Source: an uncultured Campylobacter sp. (GTDB taxonomy: Bacteria > Campylobacterota > Campylobacteria > Campylobacterales > Campylobacteraceae). Taken from it: 64,000 bases of DNA. Each line of letters begins with the position of its first letter. Position 1 is the stretch's first letter. Positions 17,486-26,137 of the stretch are shown here, in pieces. Under the pieces are notes generated by a model. It was not told the origin of the DNA and did not search any database. It was given only the letters and a program-made list of their open reading frames with translations. The stretch is taken from positions 35,686 to 99,685 of the forward strand of contig NZ_CALHGM010000003.1 of the NCBI RefSeq assembly GCF_938030145.1, given 5' to 3'. The position numbers and the translations under genes were made by a program.

Positions 17486-19666
17486 TTATCTTAATAACTT
17501 GTAAATCCGCGCAGAATTACTTAAATAAACGGGCTCAAACAGATCTTTATCATAGTTTTCCAGCACAAAAAGTTGGATGAAGGCTGATTCAAAGACCTTT
17601 TTATCTAAGATTAAAATTCTTTGATAATCCGGTAAAAATATCACGTAAAGATTGGAATTTTTATCTATCTGCCTAGATAATTTGACGAGTTTGCCGTTTA
17701 CTTCGCCCACTTGATAATATGAATTAATAGGCATTCTTTTACCGTCATGGATTAGGTATTCAGGATCGACGCTAGGCAGCGTGCATTCATCATTTATTAT
17801 GATGCTCTCTCCATCTTTACCCATTCTAATATCATAACCCACATGAATAAATGGTGTCCAAGACTCTTTACCTGTTTCTATATCTACAGTAGAAAATTTT
17901 AAAATATTGGGCAATATATCTATCATGTGCGGTACAAAATAATAATATATATCCCTAGTTTTCTGTGGAAGCTTGAAATTCTTATCGCTTAAAGAACTTA
18001 AGAATTTATTGATATCGGCTTCGCCATAATCTTTTTGAATTTGATATAGATTTAGTTTAAATTTATCTTCCAGTTTAGGATCAAATTTTTTACCTTGCAA
18101 CTTTTGTATATATTCGACATTAAGCCTTGCCATATTAGCAGAGCTTACCTCATCTTTATTAAAGGAAAACGCACTCATAAAAGTGTATTCTCCTGCCTGT
18201 CTACCTCCGGGATCGGCTACTACTTTTACATCGGAGTAATATCTGATTAAATATCCGTAATCCCACCACGATAGCACGTAATCTTCTCTGCTGGCTTTAT
18301 TTTTTAGCTCTGCAAGAGGCATTATGGAGTCTTTCGTAAGCGTAGGCGCAACGCGGAATTTATAAATAAAATCTATGCTAGGCATTATCGCTAAACAAGT
18401 TAAAATAGCTAACAAAGTACTTCTAAGCCAAGTGCGTATTTCAAAGTAATTCAGCGTGAAATATATAAAATAAGCAAATCCAAGCGCTATCATCGGTGTA
18501 GCGTACATTGTAAAGCGAGTTCCACCGAAAAGTGCTAAAACTCCAAGCGCTATCATCGGCAAGGTTAAGATAAACGAACGGAATTTTATCAGCAATAGAG
18601 CCAGTCCCCCTACTGCACATATGAATATAAATAGATGCCCACTAGATTCAAGCACAAATTTCATGAAATTAGCGTTTTCTACCTCATTAACCGTACTTCT
18701 AACGCCATAGAAGTAGAAAATTTCCTCTTTGCTTACATCCTTTAAGATGTATGCTTTAAGCTGCACTGCTATAGGCACAAGTCCGCCGAATATGACGAAC
18801 GTAATTACGGCGATCGTACCCAAAATCCAAAGAGCTTTTTTGCTTTTATGGCTTGGAATTTTAATCATTAAAAAATATAAAAACGCAATTAGTGTGATTT
18901 TAAACAATAAAATATAATTTACAATTATTGTCTCACCTTCGTAATACGCGCTAAATTTTATGACCGCTGCAACCATAAGAATAATCGCTTTGTAATTTGC
19001 CTCATTGCGTCTATTAAAAATCAAAGTATAGATTAAAAATATCACTATAATCGCCATATTTAAAGAATACGAGCTAGGATACCACCAGCTATAAAGTACC
19101 ATAAAGACGGCGGGCAAAGCAAAGCTACTCTGCTCGCTTCGCCCTATGAGCCTGATCAAAGCCCATAGCGTTAGCAGCGGCAGAGTAACATTTAACATAT
19201 CGCTATCAAAATACCCGCCCAAAGTCCTAATATAATATCCGGGCAGCACGCAAGCAAGCAGCGCTGCGATGATGCCGGCGCCCAGGATCTTATACTCTCT
19301 TGCTATCAAAATAATCGGCACGACCACTAGCGGCGCCAAAAACACGCTCATATAGATCGTAATGCTATTTAGGCTGGCGGGTAAAATTTTGCTAAGTAAA
19401 AATGCTAGAGTTGGGATCGACGCGCCGTACGGGCTAAGATCGCCCGGTTGGTGAAAGCCCGCTATCATATCGCGCGCGCCCTCGGCATTCGCAAAGGCGT
19501 CGTTTGTGGTCATGATGAGCTCGCCATCGAAAGAAAACTGCTCGATCCCGCTAGCCCAATATATCCAAAAAAACCTGCATGCCACGCCGAATATATAAAC
19601 CAGCGTCATGATCAAAAACATATCCATACGGGAGCATTCGCCGTTTGTAATTCTAAATTTTTGCAT
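17486..19666 (-). CDS. pglB: Oligosaccharyltransferase PglB (STT3 family)
   Basis: Transfers a lipid-linked glycan to Asn in D/E-x-N-x-S/T sequons in the periplasm. 726 residues: an N-terminal multi-span domain with the first acidic motif region NDAFANAEGARD and the second motif GGYFDSDMLN, an external loop with STVNEVENANF, and a periplasmic domain with the STT3 signature WWDYGYLIRYY. SD AAGGAAAAAG precedes the ATG. No other pgl sugar or transferase genes flank it, unlike the compact pgl locus of C. jejuni, so its donor pathway must be encoded elsewhere. Confidence 0.95.
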   Translation of the reverse strand: MQKFRITNGECSRMDMFLIMTLVYIFGVACRFFWIYWASGIEQFSFDGELIMTTNDAFANAEGARDMIAGFHQPGDLSPYGASIPTLAFLLSKILPASLNSITIYMSVFLAPLVVVPIILIAREYKILGAGIIAALLACVLPGYYIRTLGGYFDSDMLNVTLPLLTLWALIRLIGRSEQSSFALPAVFMVLYSWWYPSSYSLNMAIIVIFLIYTLIFNRRNEANYKAIILMVAAVIKFSAYYEGETIIVNYILLFKITLIAFLYFLMIKIPSHKSKKALWILGTIAVITFVIFGGLVPIAVQLKAYILKDVSKEEIFYFYGVRSTVNEVENANFMKFVLESSGHLFIFICAVGGLALLLIKFRSFILTLPMIALGVLALFGGTRFTMYATPMIALGFAYFIYFTLNYFEIRTWLRSTLLAILTCLAIMPSIDFIYKFRVAPTLTKDSIMPLAELKNKASREDYVLSWWDYGYLIRYYSDVKVVADPGGRQAGEYTFMSAFSFNKDEVSSANMARLNVEYIQKLQGKKFDPKLEDKFKLNLYQIQKDYGEADINKFLSSLSDKNFKLPQKTRDIYYYFVPHMIDILPNILKFSTVDIETGKESWTPFIHVGYDIRMGKDGESIIINDECTLPSVDPEYLIHDGKRMPINSYYQVGEVNGKLVKLSRQIDKNSNLYVIFLPDYQRILILDKKVFESAFIQLFVLENYDKDLFEPVYLSNSARIYKLLR

Positions 19667-19924
19667 CTTTTTCCTTGATTTGCCGTTTGAAGTACCGAGC
19701 GGAAGGTTAAAATTTGCCTCTACAAATTTTACTCGCTTTATCGCCCCGCGTTACGTCTTTAACGACATTGTTTAATTTGCGTTTATTATAGCAGAATTTA
19801 TCGATATTAAAAGCAAAATTTTAAAAACAACCGAAGTCAAGCCGTTTAGAATTTAAATTTGTGATATGCAATTTTGGCGACCATCAAAAAATATGATACG
19901 TAAAGATAGAGATTAAGATGTAAA

Positions 19925-20086
19925 CTAAATATCCAATATAAGGCAGATACAAAACAACACTAAGCCAATAAACATGCGTATATCTAGCATATTATAAATT
20001 CCATCTTCTGGGTGCGGAATGAACAAATATAGGACAATAAACATAACGAACGCTTTTAAAAAAATATATAATAACGTTTTATTCAT
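19925..20086 (-). CDS. Small two-span membrane protein, unknown
   Basis: 53 residues from ATG 20086 (alternative ATG 20092) to TAG 19925. The protein starts MNKTLLYIFLKAFVM and has two hydrophobic segments (about residues 5-23 and 35-52) joined by a polar loop PHPEDGIYNMLDIR. The hydrophobic-loop-hydrophobic pattern is hard to explain by chance in a spacer. No clear SD and no recognised family. It lies between the secreted protein gene at 20196-20570 and pglB on the same strand. Confidence 0.5.
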   Translation of the reverse strand: MNKTLLYIFLKAFVMFIVLYLFIPHPEDGIYNMLDIRMFIGLVLFCICLILDI

Positions 20087-20195
20087 AGGCATATATTTAG
20101 CGATCTATGCTATGGCTAAATAGCAGAAACAACCGGTCGTTGCAAGAAGCTTACGCCGAGCCGGTGGATTTTTGTAGTTTAGACAAAATTCTCGC

Positions 20196-20570
20196 CTAAT
20201 ACGCGTCGCACATAAATTTACAGACGGTTTTCGTACGGAGATTGAGCATGATCGAGCTTAGGCATCTGCCGTCCTTATTGCCGCTTAGCAGGCGCACGGC
20301 ATCGCCCTCTTTCCACTGCGTGCTGTCGCCCTCGATCGTCCTGTAATGCGCGCCATTAATGACAAGCGACTCGCCGCCCTTTAGCGTTTTATCGATCTTT
20401 AGATCGCTTGCGATCTGGCTTAGATCGCCTTTTAGGGCATTTGCGATTAGTTTTTCCTCGGCCTGCTCATGCGTCTTCATCGAGCTTTTAGCAAAGTCCG
20501 GCACCTGCACAGTTTCGGTCTGAGCCGAAGCAAACACGGCGAGCACGCAAGCAGCGTAAATTAGTTTCAT
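20196..20570 (-). CDS. Small exported protein, unknown function
   Basis: 124 residues with a signal peptide (MKLIYAACVLAVFASAQ). The mature part is acidic to neutral and ends with three cysteines (GRCLSSIM, TVCKFMCDAY), suggesting disulfides in the periplasm. SD GAGGAGAAAA precedes the ATG. The final beta-like region (GAHYRTIEGD, GDAVRLLSGN) could be a small SH3-like fold, but I do not recognise a family. Confidence 0.65.
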   Translation of the reverse strand: MKLIYAACVLAVFASAQTETVQVPDFAKSSMKTHEQAEEKLIANALKGDLSQIASDLKIDKTLKGGESLVINGAHYRTIEGDSTQWKEGDAVRLLSGNKDGRCLSSIMLNLRTKTVCKFMCDAY

Positions 20571-20731
20571 ATTTTCTCCTCGGTTTTTTCAAAATCTCGG
20601 CGATTATAGCAAAGTTTACTTAAAAATTTCGGTCTAAATTTAGCTAGAGTTTAAATTTAAGAAACCGCCCGTCTGTTTAAAACAGAGCTGAACTCGATGG
20701 CAAATTATAAAATTTCGCCGTAATTTAAAAT

Positions 20732-20830
20732 TTACTTATTAAAATACGCCGCGAGCGCGCTTAGCCAAACAAACAAAGCTATTATCCAAGACATCACTCG
20801 CGGCGTACCCGCCCAAAACGCAGCCCTCAT
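20732..20830 (-). CDS. Possible 32-residue single-span membrane peptide
   Basis: ATG 20830 to TAA 20732 encodes MRAAFWAGTPRVMSW followed by a hydrophobic span and a polar AYFNK end. It follows the lipoprotein gene on the same strand by 47 nt. No SD is visible, so this may be a chance frame; an internal ATG at 20794 gives a 20-residue version. Confidence 0.25.
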   Translation of the reverse strand: MRAAFWAGTPRVMSWIIALFVWLSALAAYFNK

Positions 20831-20877
20831 ATTGCAACGTAAGAGCAAGCGAGCATCGAAATTTTTACTGGCAGAAT

Positions 20878-21525
20878 TTACTCGTTATCAAATAGCGCGC
20901 CGAGACTTTGCATTACGGCAGCGACGGGCATCCAGACGGGGCTAAACATAGTTAAAACTGCGTCTTGCGTCTCACCGTTTTTACGCACGTTTTCCTCGCT
21001 CAGCCTGCCGCTATCAATAAATACTACCGCGTTTAAACTTAACGGCTTAGCAAGCGCATATTTTTTTAGGATCCGATCGCGATCTTTTACGCGCGTAGGA
21101 ACGCCTAAAATTTTGAAGCTAAATTGTAAAATTTCGCGATCTTTAAAGCCCGTAAAATTTGGATGCTTGTAAAGCACAAGCTGATCTGCTAGCGGCAGGC
21201 TCTCGCGGTCAAGCCACAGCTCAAAAAGTAGCGCGCTTACGTGAGGTTCATTAAATGCATCCGTAGCGATCGAAATTCTATTTACCTCCACTGCGTGTGG
21301 ATAGAGCGATTTTAGGTGCTCAAATTCCGCTTTCGCCACGCGATAATCGCTGCCAAATTCGTAGTCGTAAGCGTCGCCGATCATTATCGTACGGTTTGCC
21401 TCTATTTGGATTGCGCGAATTTGCTCCTTGCCTTCAAGCTCTACGGGCGCGGTTTTACTAGCACAACCCACAATGAGAAATGAAAATGCCATGCTAAAAA
21501 TCAGCGCTTTTAAAATTCGTTTCAT
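20878..21525 (-). CDS. Putative lipoprotein, unknown function
   Basis: 215 residues with a signal peptide and lipobox IVGC near residue 20. The mature protein (from ASKTAPVELEG) has mixed alpha/beta character with motifs NRTIMIGDAYDYEFGSDY and KHPNFTGFKDREIL that I cannot assign to a family. A hydrophobic segment near the C terminus (PVWMPVAAVMQSLGALF) may touch the membrane. Single gene, 281 nt from the carboxynorspermidine dehydrogenase gene. Confidence 0.65.
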   Translation of the reverse strand: MKRILKALIFSMAFSFLIVGCASKTAPVELEGKEQIRAIQIEANRTIMIGDAYDYEFGSDYRVAKAEFEHLKSLYPHAVEVNRISIATDAFNEPHVSALLFELWLDRESLPLADQLVLYKHPNFTGFKDREILQFSFKILGVPTRVKDRDRILKKYALAKPLSLNAVVFIDSGRLSEENVRKNGETQDAVLTMFSPVWMPVAAVMQSLGALFDNE

Positions 21526-21605
21526 ATCTACTCCGATAAAATTTTATGCGATTATAGCTAAATTTAAAGCAGCATTCGACGCACGGTATTGTCTTAATTG
21601 AGACG

Positions 21606-21771
21606 AATTAAAATTTGAGGACGAGAGCGTATATGAAATACATAACTGAGTAAATTTTAATTAGAATTTAAACGTAGCAGAATAAGGCACAGTATTTTTC
21701 GCTTAGACGAGGCGAAATTTGATTTTTAAGCGGAGCGTATATTTGATACGTGAGCATTAAAAATCAAATTT
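21606..21771. repeat. Two related hairpin elements in tandem
   Basis: Element 1: AATTAAAATTT (21606-21616) and AAATTTTAATT (21652-21662). Element 2: AAATTTGATTTTTAA (21715-21729) and TTAAAAATCAAATTT (21757-21771). Both enclose a similar core, GAGCGTATATGAAATACATA in the first and GAGCGTATATTTGATACGTG in the second. They are followed by similar tails (ACGTAGCAGAATAAGGCA; ACGAAGTATAAGTAGAAA). They are two diverged copies of one structured unit. Confidence 0.6.
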
Positions 21772-21806
21772 CAACGAAGTATAAGTAGAAAAAGACAAGC
21801 CTAAAT

Positions 21807-23018
21807 TTAGACTTCATACCTCTCGCCTGGTTTCATCTCTATCATCTCCCACGGCAAGCCCTGTTTATTTAGCTCATCCATGAAAGGCTTGGCGTCGAAA
21901 TTTTCCATATTAAAGACGCCCTTGCCGCTCCAAATGCCTTTGGCGACCATCATCGAGCCGATCATCGCAGGCACGCCTGTGGTGTAGCTCACGGCCTGCG
22001 CGCCCGTCTCGGCGTAGCAAGCCTCATGGTCGCAGACGTTGTAGATATAGACCTGACGCTCTTTGCCGTCTTTTAGGCCGCGGATCACGCAGCCGATATT
22101 TGTTTTACCCTTCGTGCGAGGGCCTAGCGACGCAGGATCAGGCAACAAGGTCTTTAGAAACTGGATCGGCACGATCTTTACGCCGTTGTGCTCGACCTCG
22201 TCGATACGCAGCATACCGACATTTTCTAGGCATTTCATGTGAGTTAGGTAGCTTTGTCCAAAGGTCATGAAAAAGCGGATTCGCTTTAGTCCTTTGATGT
22301 TTTTTACTAAGCTTTCTAGCTCCTCGTGATAGAGCAGGTAGCTATCTTTGACGCCAACTTTCGGGTAGTCCCATTTAAACATTATTTCCATCGGCTCGGT
22401 CTCTTTCCATTCGCCGCGCTCCCAGTAGCGACCCTTTGCGCTCACTTCTCGCAGGTTGATTTCGGGGTTGAAATTTGTCGCGAACGGATAGCCGTGATCG
22501 CCTGCGTTGCAGTCTAGGATGTCGATCTCGCCGATCTCGTCAAAGAGATTTTGCTGTGCGTATGCGCAAAATACGTTCGTCACGCCCGGATCAAAGCCGC
22601 TTCCCAGCAGCGCCATCGTGTTTGCGGCTTTAAACTCGCCGTCTTTCGCCCACTGCAGCTTGTATTCAAATTTCGCCGTGTCGGGGTGCTCGTAGTTTGC
22701 GGTGTCGATGTATGGGATGCCGGCGCGAGAGCACGCGTCCATGAGGGTTAGGTCTTGATAGGGCAGCGCGACGTTTAAAAGCAAATCGGCACCCGTTTTT
22801 TTGATGAGCGCGACCACTGCATCGGTGTCGTCCGCGTCAATCTGGGCAGTGTCGATAGCAACGCCTAAGCGGTCTTTGATAAATTTGGCGATCGCGTCGC
22901 ACTTGCTTTTGGTGCGGCTTGCAAGGGTGATCTTGCTGAAAACGTCCGCGTTCATCGCGCATTTTACGGTCGCGACTTGGCTTACGCCGCCCGCGCCTAT
23001 GATTAAGATGTTTGACAT
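21807..23018 (-). CDS. Carboxynorspermidine dehydrogenase (saccharopine dehydrogenase-like)
   Basis: NADPH-dependent enzyme joining aspartate semialdehyde to putrescine or diaminopropane in the alternative spermidine route that Campylobacter uses. 403 residues from ATG 23018 (SD AAAGGAG). Rossmann motif IGAGGVSQVA at the N terminus, then YIDTANYEHPDTAKF, LLGSGFDPGVTNVFCAYA and NAGDHGYPFATNFNPE, all typical of the Lys9/CASDH branch. The decarboxylase partner (nspC) is not adjacent. A longer in-frame start exists at 23090 but lacks an SD. Confidence 0.9.
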   Translation of the reverse strand: MSNILIIGAGGVSQVATVKCAMNADVFSKITLASRTKSKCDAIAKFIKDRLGVAIDTAQIDADDTDAVVALIKKTGADLLLNVALPYQDLTLMDACSRAGIPYIDTANYEHPDTAKFEYKLQWAKDGEFKAANTMALLGSGFDPGVTNVFCAYAQQNLFDEIGEIDILDCNAGDHGYPFATNFNPEINLREVSAKGRYWERGEWKETEPMEIMFKWDYPKVGVKDSYLLYHEELESLVKNIKGLKRIRFFMTFGQSYLTHMKCLENVGMLRIDEVEHNGVKIVPIQFLKTLLPDPASLGPRTKGKTNIGCVIRGLKDGKERQVYIYNVCDHEACYAETGAQAVSYTTGVPAMIGSMMVAKGIWSGKGVFNMENFDAKPFMDELNKQGLPWEMIEMKPGERYEV

Positions 23019-23391
23019 TTTGGCTCCTTTAAATTTTAAATTTAGCTGCAATTTTAGCAAATTTAAGATGAATTTTAAGCGATGAAGCACTGTTCATATT
23101 GGAAGTTTGATTTATGGCGGACGCGGAGTGCAAGCTCGCTTTAGTAATAGCGCCGAAAGCGGCGCGGCGCTAAAATTTACGCAGACAGCGGCATGCCGAT
23201 TGACGGCGGCATGAGATTAAATTTACCGCCTTGCATCGCGCGATAAAATTTTAAGCCTTAAGCGCTCGTTTAAATTTAACGTTCCGCGGCACGGCGTGGA
23301 GAATTTAAAATTTAAAGCTCGCTCGCTTCGCCGCTAAATTTATCGCGCTTATTTTCTAGGCGCACGGCAAAACCGCATACCGCGGCTAAAT
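23019..23391. other. Spacer with AATT motifs and a small hairpin
   Basis: No intact gene seen. Contains AAATTT cores and a GC-rich dyad CATGCCG/CGGCATG near 23190-23215. The left edge carries the SD and promoter of the carboxynorspermidine dehydrogenase gene. Confidence 0.4.
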
Positions 23392-23566
23392 TTAACGCTT
23401 TAGCGAACAGCGGTTTAAAAAGTAGCAAGCGGGGCAAAATCCCGTGACGCCCACGATAAAGGGCACGAGTCCGATCAGCCCCCACCAGCTGCCAAACAAC
23501 GGCTTTTGCGATCATTATCGCTAGTCCGATCAGTGCTTTTATTATCCTAGTTTTCCTGCTTTGCAT
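23392..23566 (-). pseudogene. DUF2892-like small membrane protein with frameshift
   Basis: From ATG 23566 the frame gives a basic start and RIIKALIGLAIMIAK. After an AAAA run near 23513-23516 the family sequence continues in another frame: PLFGSWWGLIGLVPFIVG, then TGFCPACYFLNRCSLKR and TAA at 23392. One base fewer in the A run would give a normal ~57-residue DUF2892 protein with two membrane spans and the Cys pair CPAC. The undisturbed first frame runs on to 23312 as a basic, non-family tail, so the shift is probably a homopolymer error or real inactivation. Confidence 0.65.
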
Positions 23567-24057
23567 TGCGTTTTCACTTCTTTGTTTTTACATTTTACAC
23601 GTATTAATGCTTAAAATTTTTAAAGTAAGCAATGGCAGCAAACCTCCACCTAGCGTATCATCTTTGAGCTCGCCTTCCTATATACGCGCCTTGGTTAAAT
23701 TCGGCTTCGTTTAATTATCTTTTCTTTTGCATAAAAGTGCGATCCGACAAAATTTATGTGCCTAAGAAATAGAATTTTATGCGAGCTCGATTTAAAATTT
23801 TGGCAAGCATAAAAGGCAGACTCGAACGCCGGCGGGCAGTAGGGTAAAATTTGCGTATCGAAGGATAAAAATTTGTACGCAGCTTTAAATTTGGAATTAC
23901 GATAAATTGAACCGAGCAGAATTTTATCGTCACAGAAAGTTTGTCTAAATTTAGCTCGTCACGTGTTTTAGAGTTTAAATTTATACGCTACAGCAAAGAA
24001 GCGTAGTGCGATATTTACGATCGAAGAGGCACCTGATCTCACGCCGTACCGCCAAAA
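23567..24057. other. Gene-free spacer, AATT motifs
   Basis: 491 nt with scattered AAATTT or AAAATTTT cores and GC-rich patches; no gene, tRNA or strong terminator noticed. It separates the DUF2892 remnant from the end of the LysE operon. Confidence 0.4.
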
Positions 24058-24546
24058 TCAAATTTCGTAGCGATAAATTTTGCCGAAATTTTCATCCAGA
24101 GTGTAGCTAAACTCACCGCCTGCATAATAGATTGTCTCGCCGCTCTCCAGCTCGAAGCGTTGGTATACGCGCAGCACGACCTCGTTTTCGCTGATGCCTT
24201 GGACATGGATAAAGATATCACTCTTCCTGCCTGCGGTCATCGCCATCTGGTAGAGCTGATTAAATAGCGCGTATTCGGCGTTTTTCTCGGCGTCTTCTTG
24301 CGATAAAAAGCCCTCTAGCACGCCCAGCATCTCCGCGCGAAATTCCGTCCTGGCGCGCGCATAGGCGTTTTGGATATTTTCGATCTGGTTGGTATCGAGT
24401 AAATTTAAAAGCGAATGTTTGCCCACGTAAAGCGTCGCGCTCGATGTGATTTTGCCGTCCTTGTCGGTCACTAGTCGCAGAGCTTTCTCTACGCGCCACA
24501 AGGCCTCTTTTAGCTCGAGCCCGCTTTCAATTTCAATTTTCATCAT
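24058..24546 (-). CDS. Conserved-looking hypothetical protein
   Basis: 162 residues, soluble, no signal peptide. The N terminus contains a beta-strand-like IEIESGLELKEALWRVEKAL; the middle is a charged helix (QNAYARARTEFRAEMLGVLEGF), and the end is beta-rich (IFIHVQGISENEVVLRVYQR, YYAGGEFSYTLDE). No family recognised. The start has two adjacent ATG codons; with SD AAAGGA the second (24543) has better spacing. It is last in a four-gene operon, 39 nt after the LysE-type gene. Confidence 0.6.
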   Translation of the reverse strand: MMKIEIESGLELKEALWRVEKALRLVTDKDGKITSSATLYVGKHSLLNLLDTNQIENIQNAYARARTEFRAEMLGVLEGFLSQEDAEKNAEYALFNQLYQMAMTAGRKSDIFIHVQGISENEVVLRVYQRFELESGETIYYAGGEFSYTLDENFGKIYRYEI

Positions 24547-24585
24547 AGATCCTTTATCAAGAGTGCGGAATTTTAGCGTGAAATT

Positions 24586-25215
24586 TTAAATTTTAAAGAC
24601 AAACTTCGCGATCAGATACGCCATATACAGCATCAAAACTCCCACTAGCGCGTCGATTATGCGCCACGCTCTGCTACTTGCAAAAAGCTTTGAAAGCGCC
24701 CGCGAGCCGTAGCCCAAGCCGAAAAACCATGCAAACGATACGAACATAACTCCCACGTAAAACCACGGCTTTTGGGCATCTGCGATCGTAGCGCCGAGTG
24801 AGCCCACGACCACGACGGTGTCTAAATACACGTGCGGATTTAGAAGCGTCACCGCGAGAGCCTTGGCTACGACGGGCGCCAGCGGGCTATTTGCCGAGTT
24901 TTGAATCTTGGCAAAATGCGAGCCCTTATAGGCGCTAAAAAACGAGCTTAGCGCGTAGCAGAGCAGAAATATGATCCCGCCTATGCCTAAAATTTGGGTA
25001 AGAAGCGAGCCCTGCTTAAGAGTGCCGCCGATTAAAAATATCCCTACGGCCGTAAATACGGCATCGCTTAGCGCGCAGACCATGCAAACAGCCGCGACGT
25101 GGTTTTTCGCAAGGCCTTGGGAGATGACGAAGATGTTTTGCGCGCCGATCGCGACGATTAGCGAGAGCATCAGCGCGGCTCCTTGCAAGAAAATTCCGAT
25201 CGGTAAGGAGTTCAA
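24586..25215 (-). CDS. LysE/ArgO-family amino-acid exporter
   Basis: 209 residues, six hydrophobic segments, with the family N terminus MLSLIVAIGAQNIFVISQGL (the GAQN motif) and the second conserved motif LNPHVYLDTVVVVGSLG. LysE/ArgO proteins export basic amino acids such as lysine or arginine across the inner membrane; the actual substrate is not visible. It starts 10 nt after the stop of the upstream gene. No LysG/ArgP-type regulator adjoins it. Confidence 0.88.
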   Translation of the reverse strand: MNSLPIGIFLQGAALMLSLIVAIGAQNIFVISQGLAKNHVAAVCMVCALSDAVFTAVGIFLIGGTLKQGSLLTQILGIGGIIFLLCYALSSFFSAYKGSHFAKIQNSANSPLAPVVAKALAVTLLNPHVYLDTVVVVGSLGATIADAQKPWFYVGVMFVSFAWFFGLGYGSRALSKLFASSRAWRIIDALVGVLMLYMAYLIAKFVFKI

Positions 25216-25225
25216 AGCCGCGCCT

Positions 25226-26137
25226 CTACTTATTTTTACTTTCGCAGGCGGAGCTTTGCACCGCCGTATCGGTAGTATCGGAGCCGTCTACCGCCGCACT
25301 TTCGGGCGCAGCGTCAGGCTCATTATCGCCCGCGGAAATTTTCAAGGCGGAATTCTCGGCGCTTATGAAATTTTCGCCTGCGCAGGCGCTATTTAAGGAA
25401 GCGGCACCATTCGGCGCGGCGGAGCTTTGTTCGTTTAAATTTGAAGCGCCCTTCAAATTCTGCGCGCCGTTTGAATCGGCGGCGCCATTAGAATTTTGTG
25501 CGATGGAATTCTGCACGGCGTAGGAATTCTCCGCGCCTAAATTTTGTGCGCCGTAGGAATTTTGCGTATCGGAATTTTCATCGCGGAGGTTTTTAGTTTT
25601 AAAATTTCTACCGCTACCCGCGCTTTTTTTAGAGCTCTTAGCGCCCTTGCGAACTTTTGAGGCGGTTTGCTCTTCCTCAGAGCTTTGTGAAAGACCCGCT
25701 TTCTCGCGCAAAATTTTACTCAGCTCGTAGATCGAAATTTCAAACGAGCCCGGCAGTGTGGCCTCCGTGTCGCTGTAAAATCGTAAAAAATTAAAGCGGT
25801 CCTGCGCCTGCGGCGCTTTTTTGAATACAAAATTTAAAAGCTCCGTTTTGTTTCTGCCCGCGACGAAGGTTTTGGTGCCTAAATTTGCGATATCTTTATA
25901 TTCGAAGCTCTCGGAATTTGCGCCGCGCACGATCGTAAGAGCATCCTCGCCGATCTGCAAATAATTTTTCGCGCCGAGTCTGAGCGCGCAAAAAAACGCG
26001 CAAAATGCCGCCACTACGGAAGCAAAAAGCGCCGCGCCGCCAAAGCCCGCGTGGTAGCAATATCCGCTAGCGAGCGCCAAAATCGCCGATCCCGCCAGCG
26101 TCATCGCTACGGGCTTTTTATTCTCTTTTACTATCAT
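25226..26137 (-). CDS. Membrane protein with PH-like domain and repeat-rich tail
   Basis: 303 residues: two hydrophobic segments (about 10-50), then a bacterial PH-like beta domain (LQIGEDALTIVRG and EYKDIANLGTKTFV), then a long low-complexity tail from about residue 160. The tail carries QNS, QNL and ENS units encoded by in-frame AATT cores at 25492, 25507, 25525, 25540, 25558 and 25573, spaced 15 or 18 nt, all multiples of three. Function unknown. It overlaps the upstream lipoprotein gene by 4 nt. Confidence 0.6.
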   Translation of the reverse strand: MIVKENKKPVAMTLAGSAILALASGYCYHAGFGGAALFASVVAAFCAFFCALRLGAKNYLQIGEDALTIVRGANSESFEYKDIANLGTKTFVAGRNKTELLNFVFKKAPQAQDRFNFLRFYSDTEATLPGSFEISIYELSKILREKAGLSQSSEEEQTASKVRKGAKSSKKSAGSGRNFKTKNLRDENSDTQNSYGAQNLGAENSYAVQNSIAQNSNGAADSNGAQNLKGASNLNEQSSAAPNGAASLNSACAGENFISAENSALKISAGDNEPDAAPESAAVDGSDTTDTAVQSSACESKNK

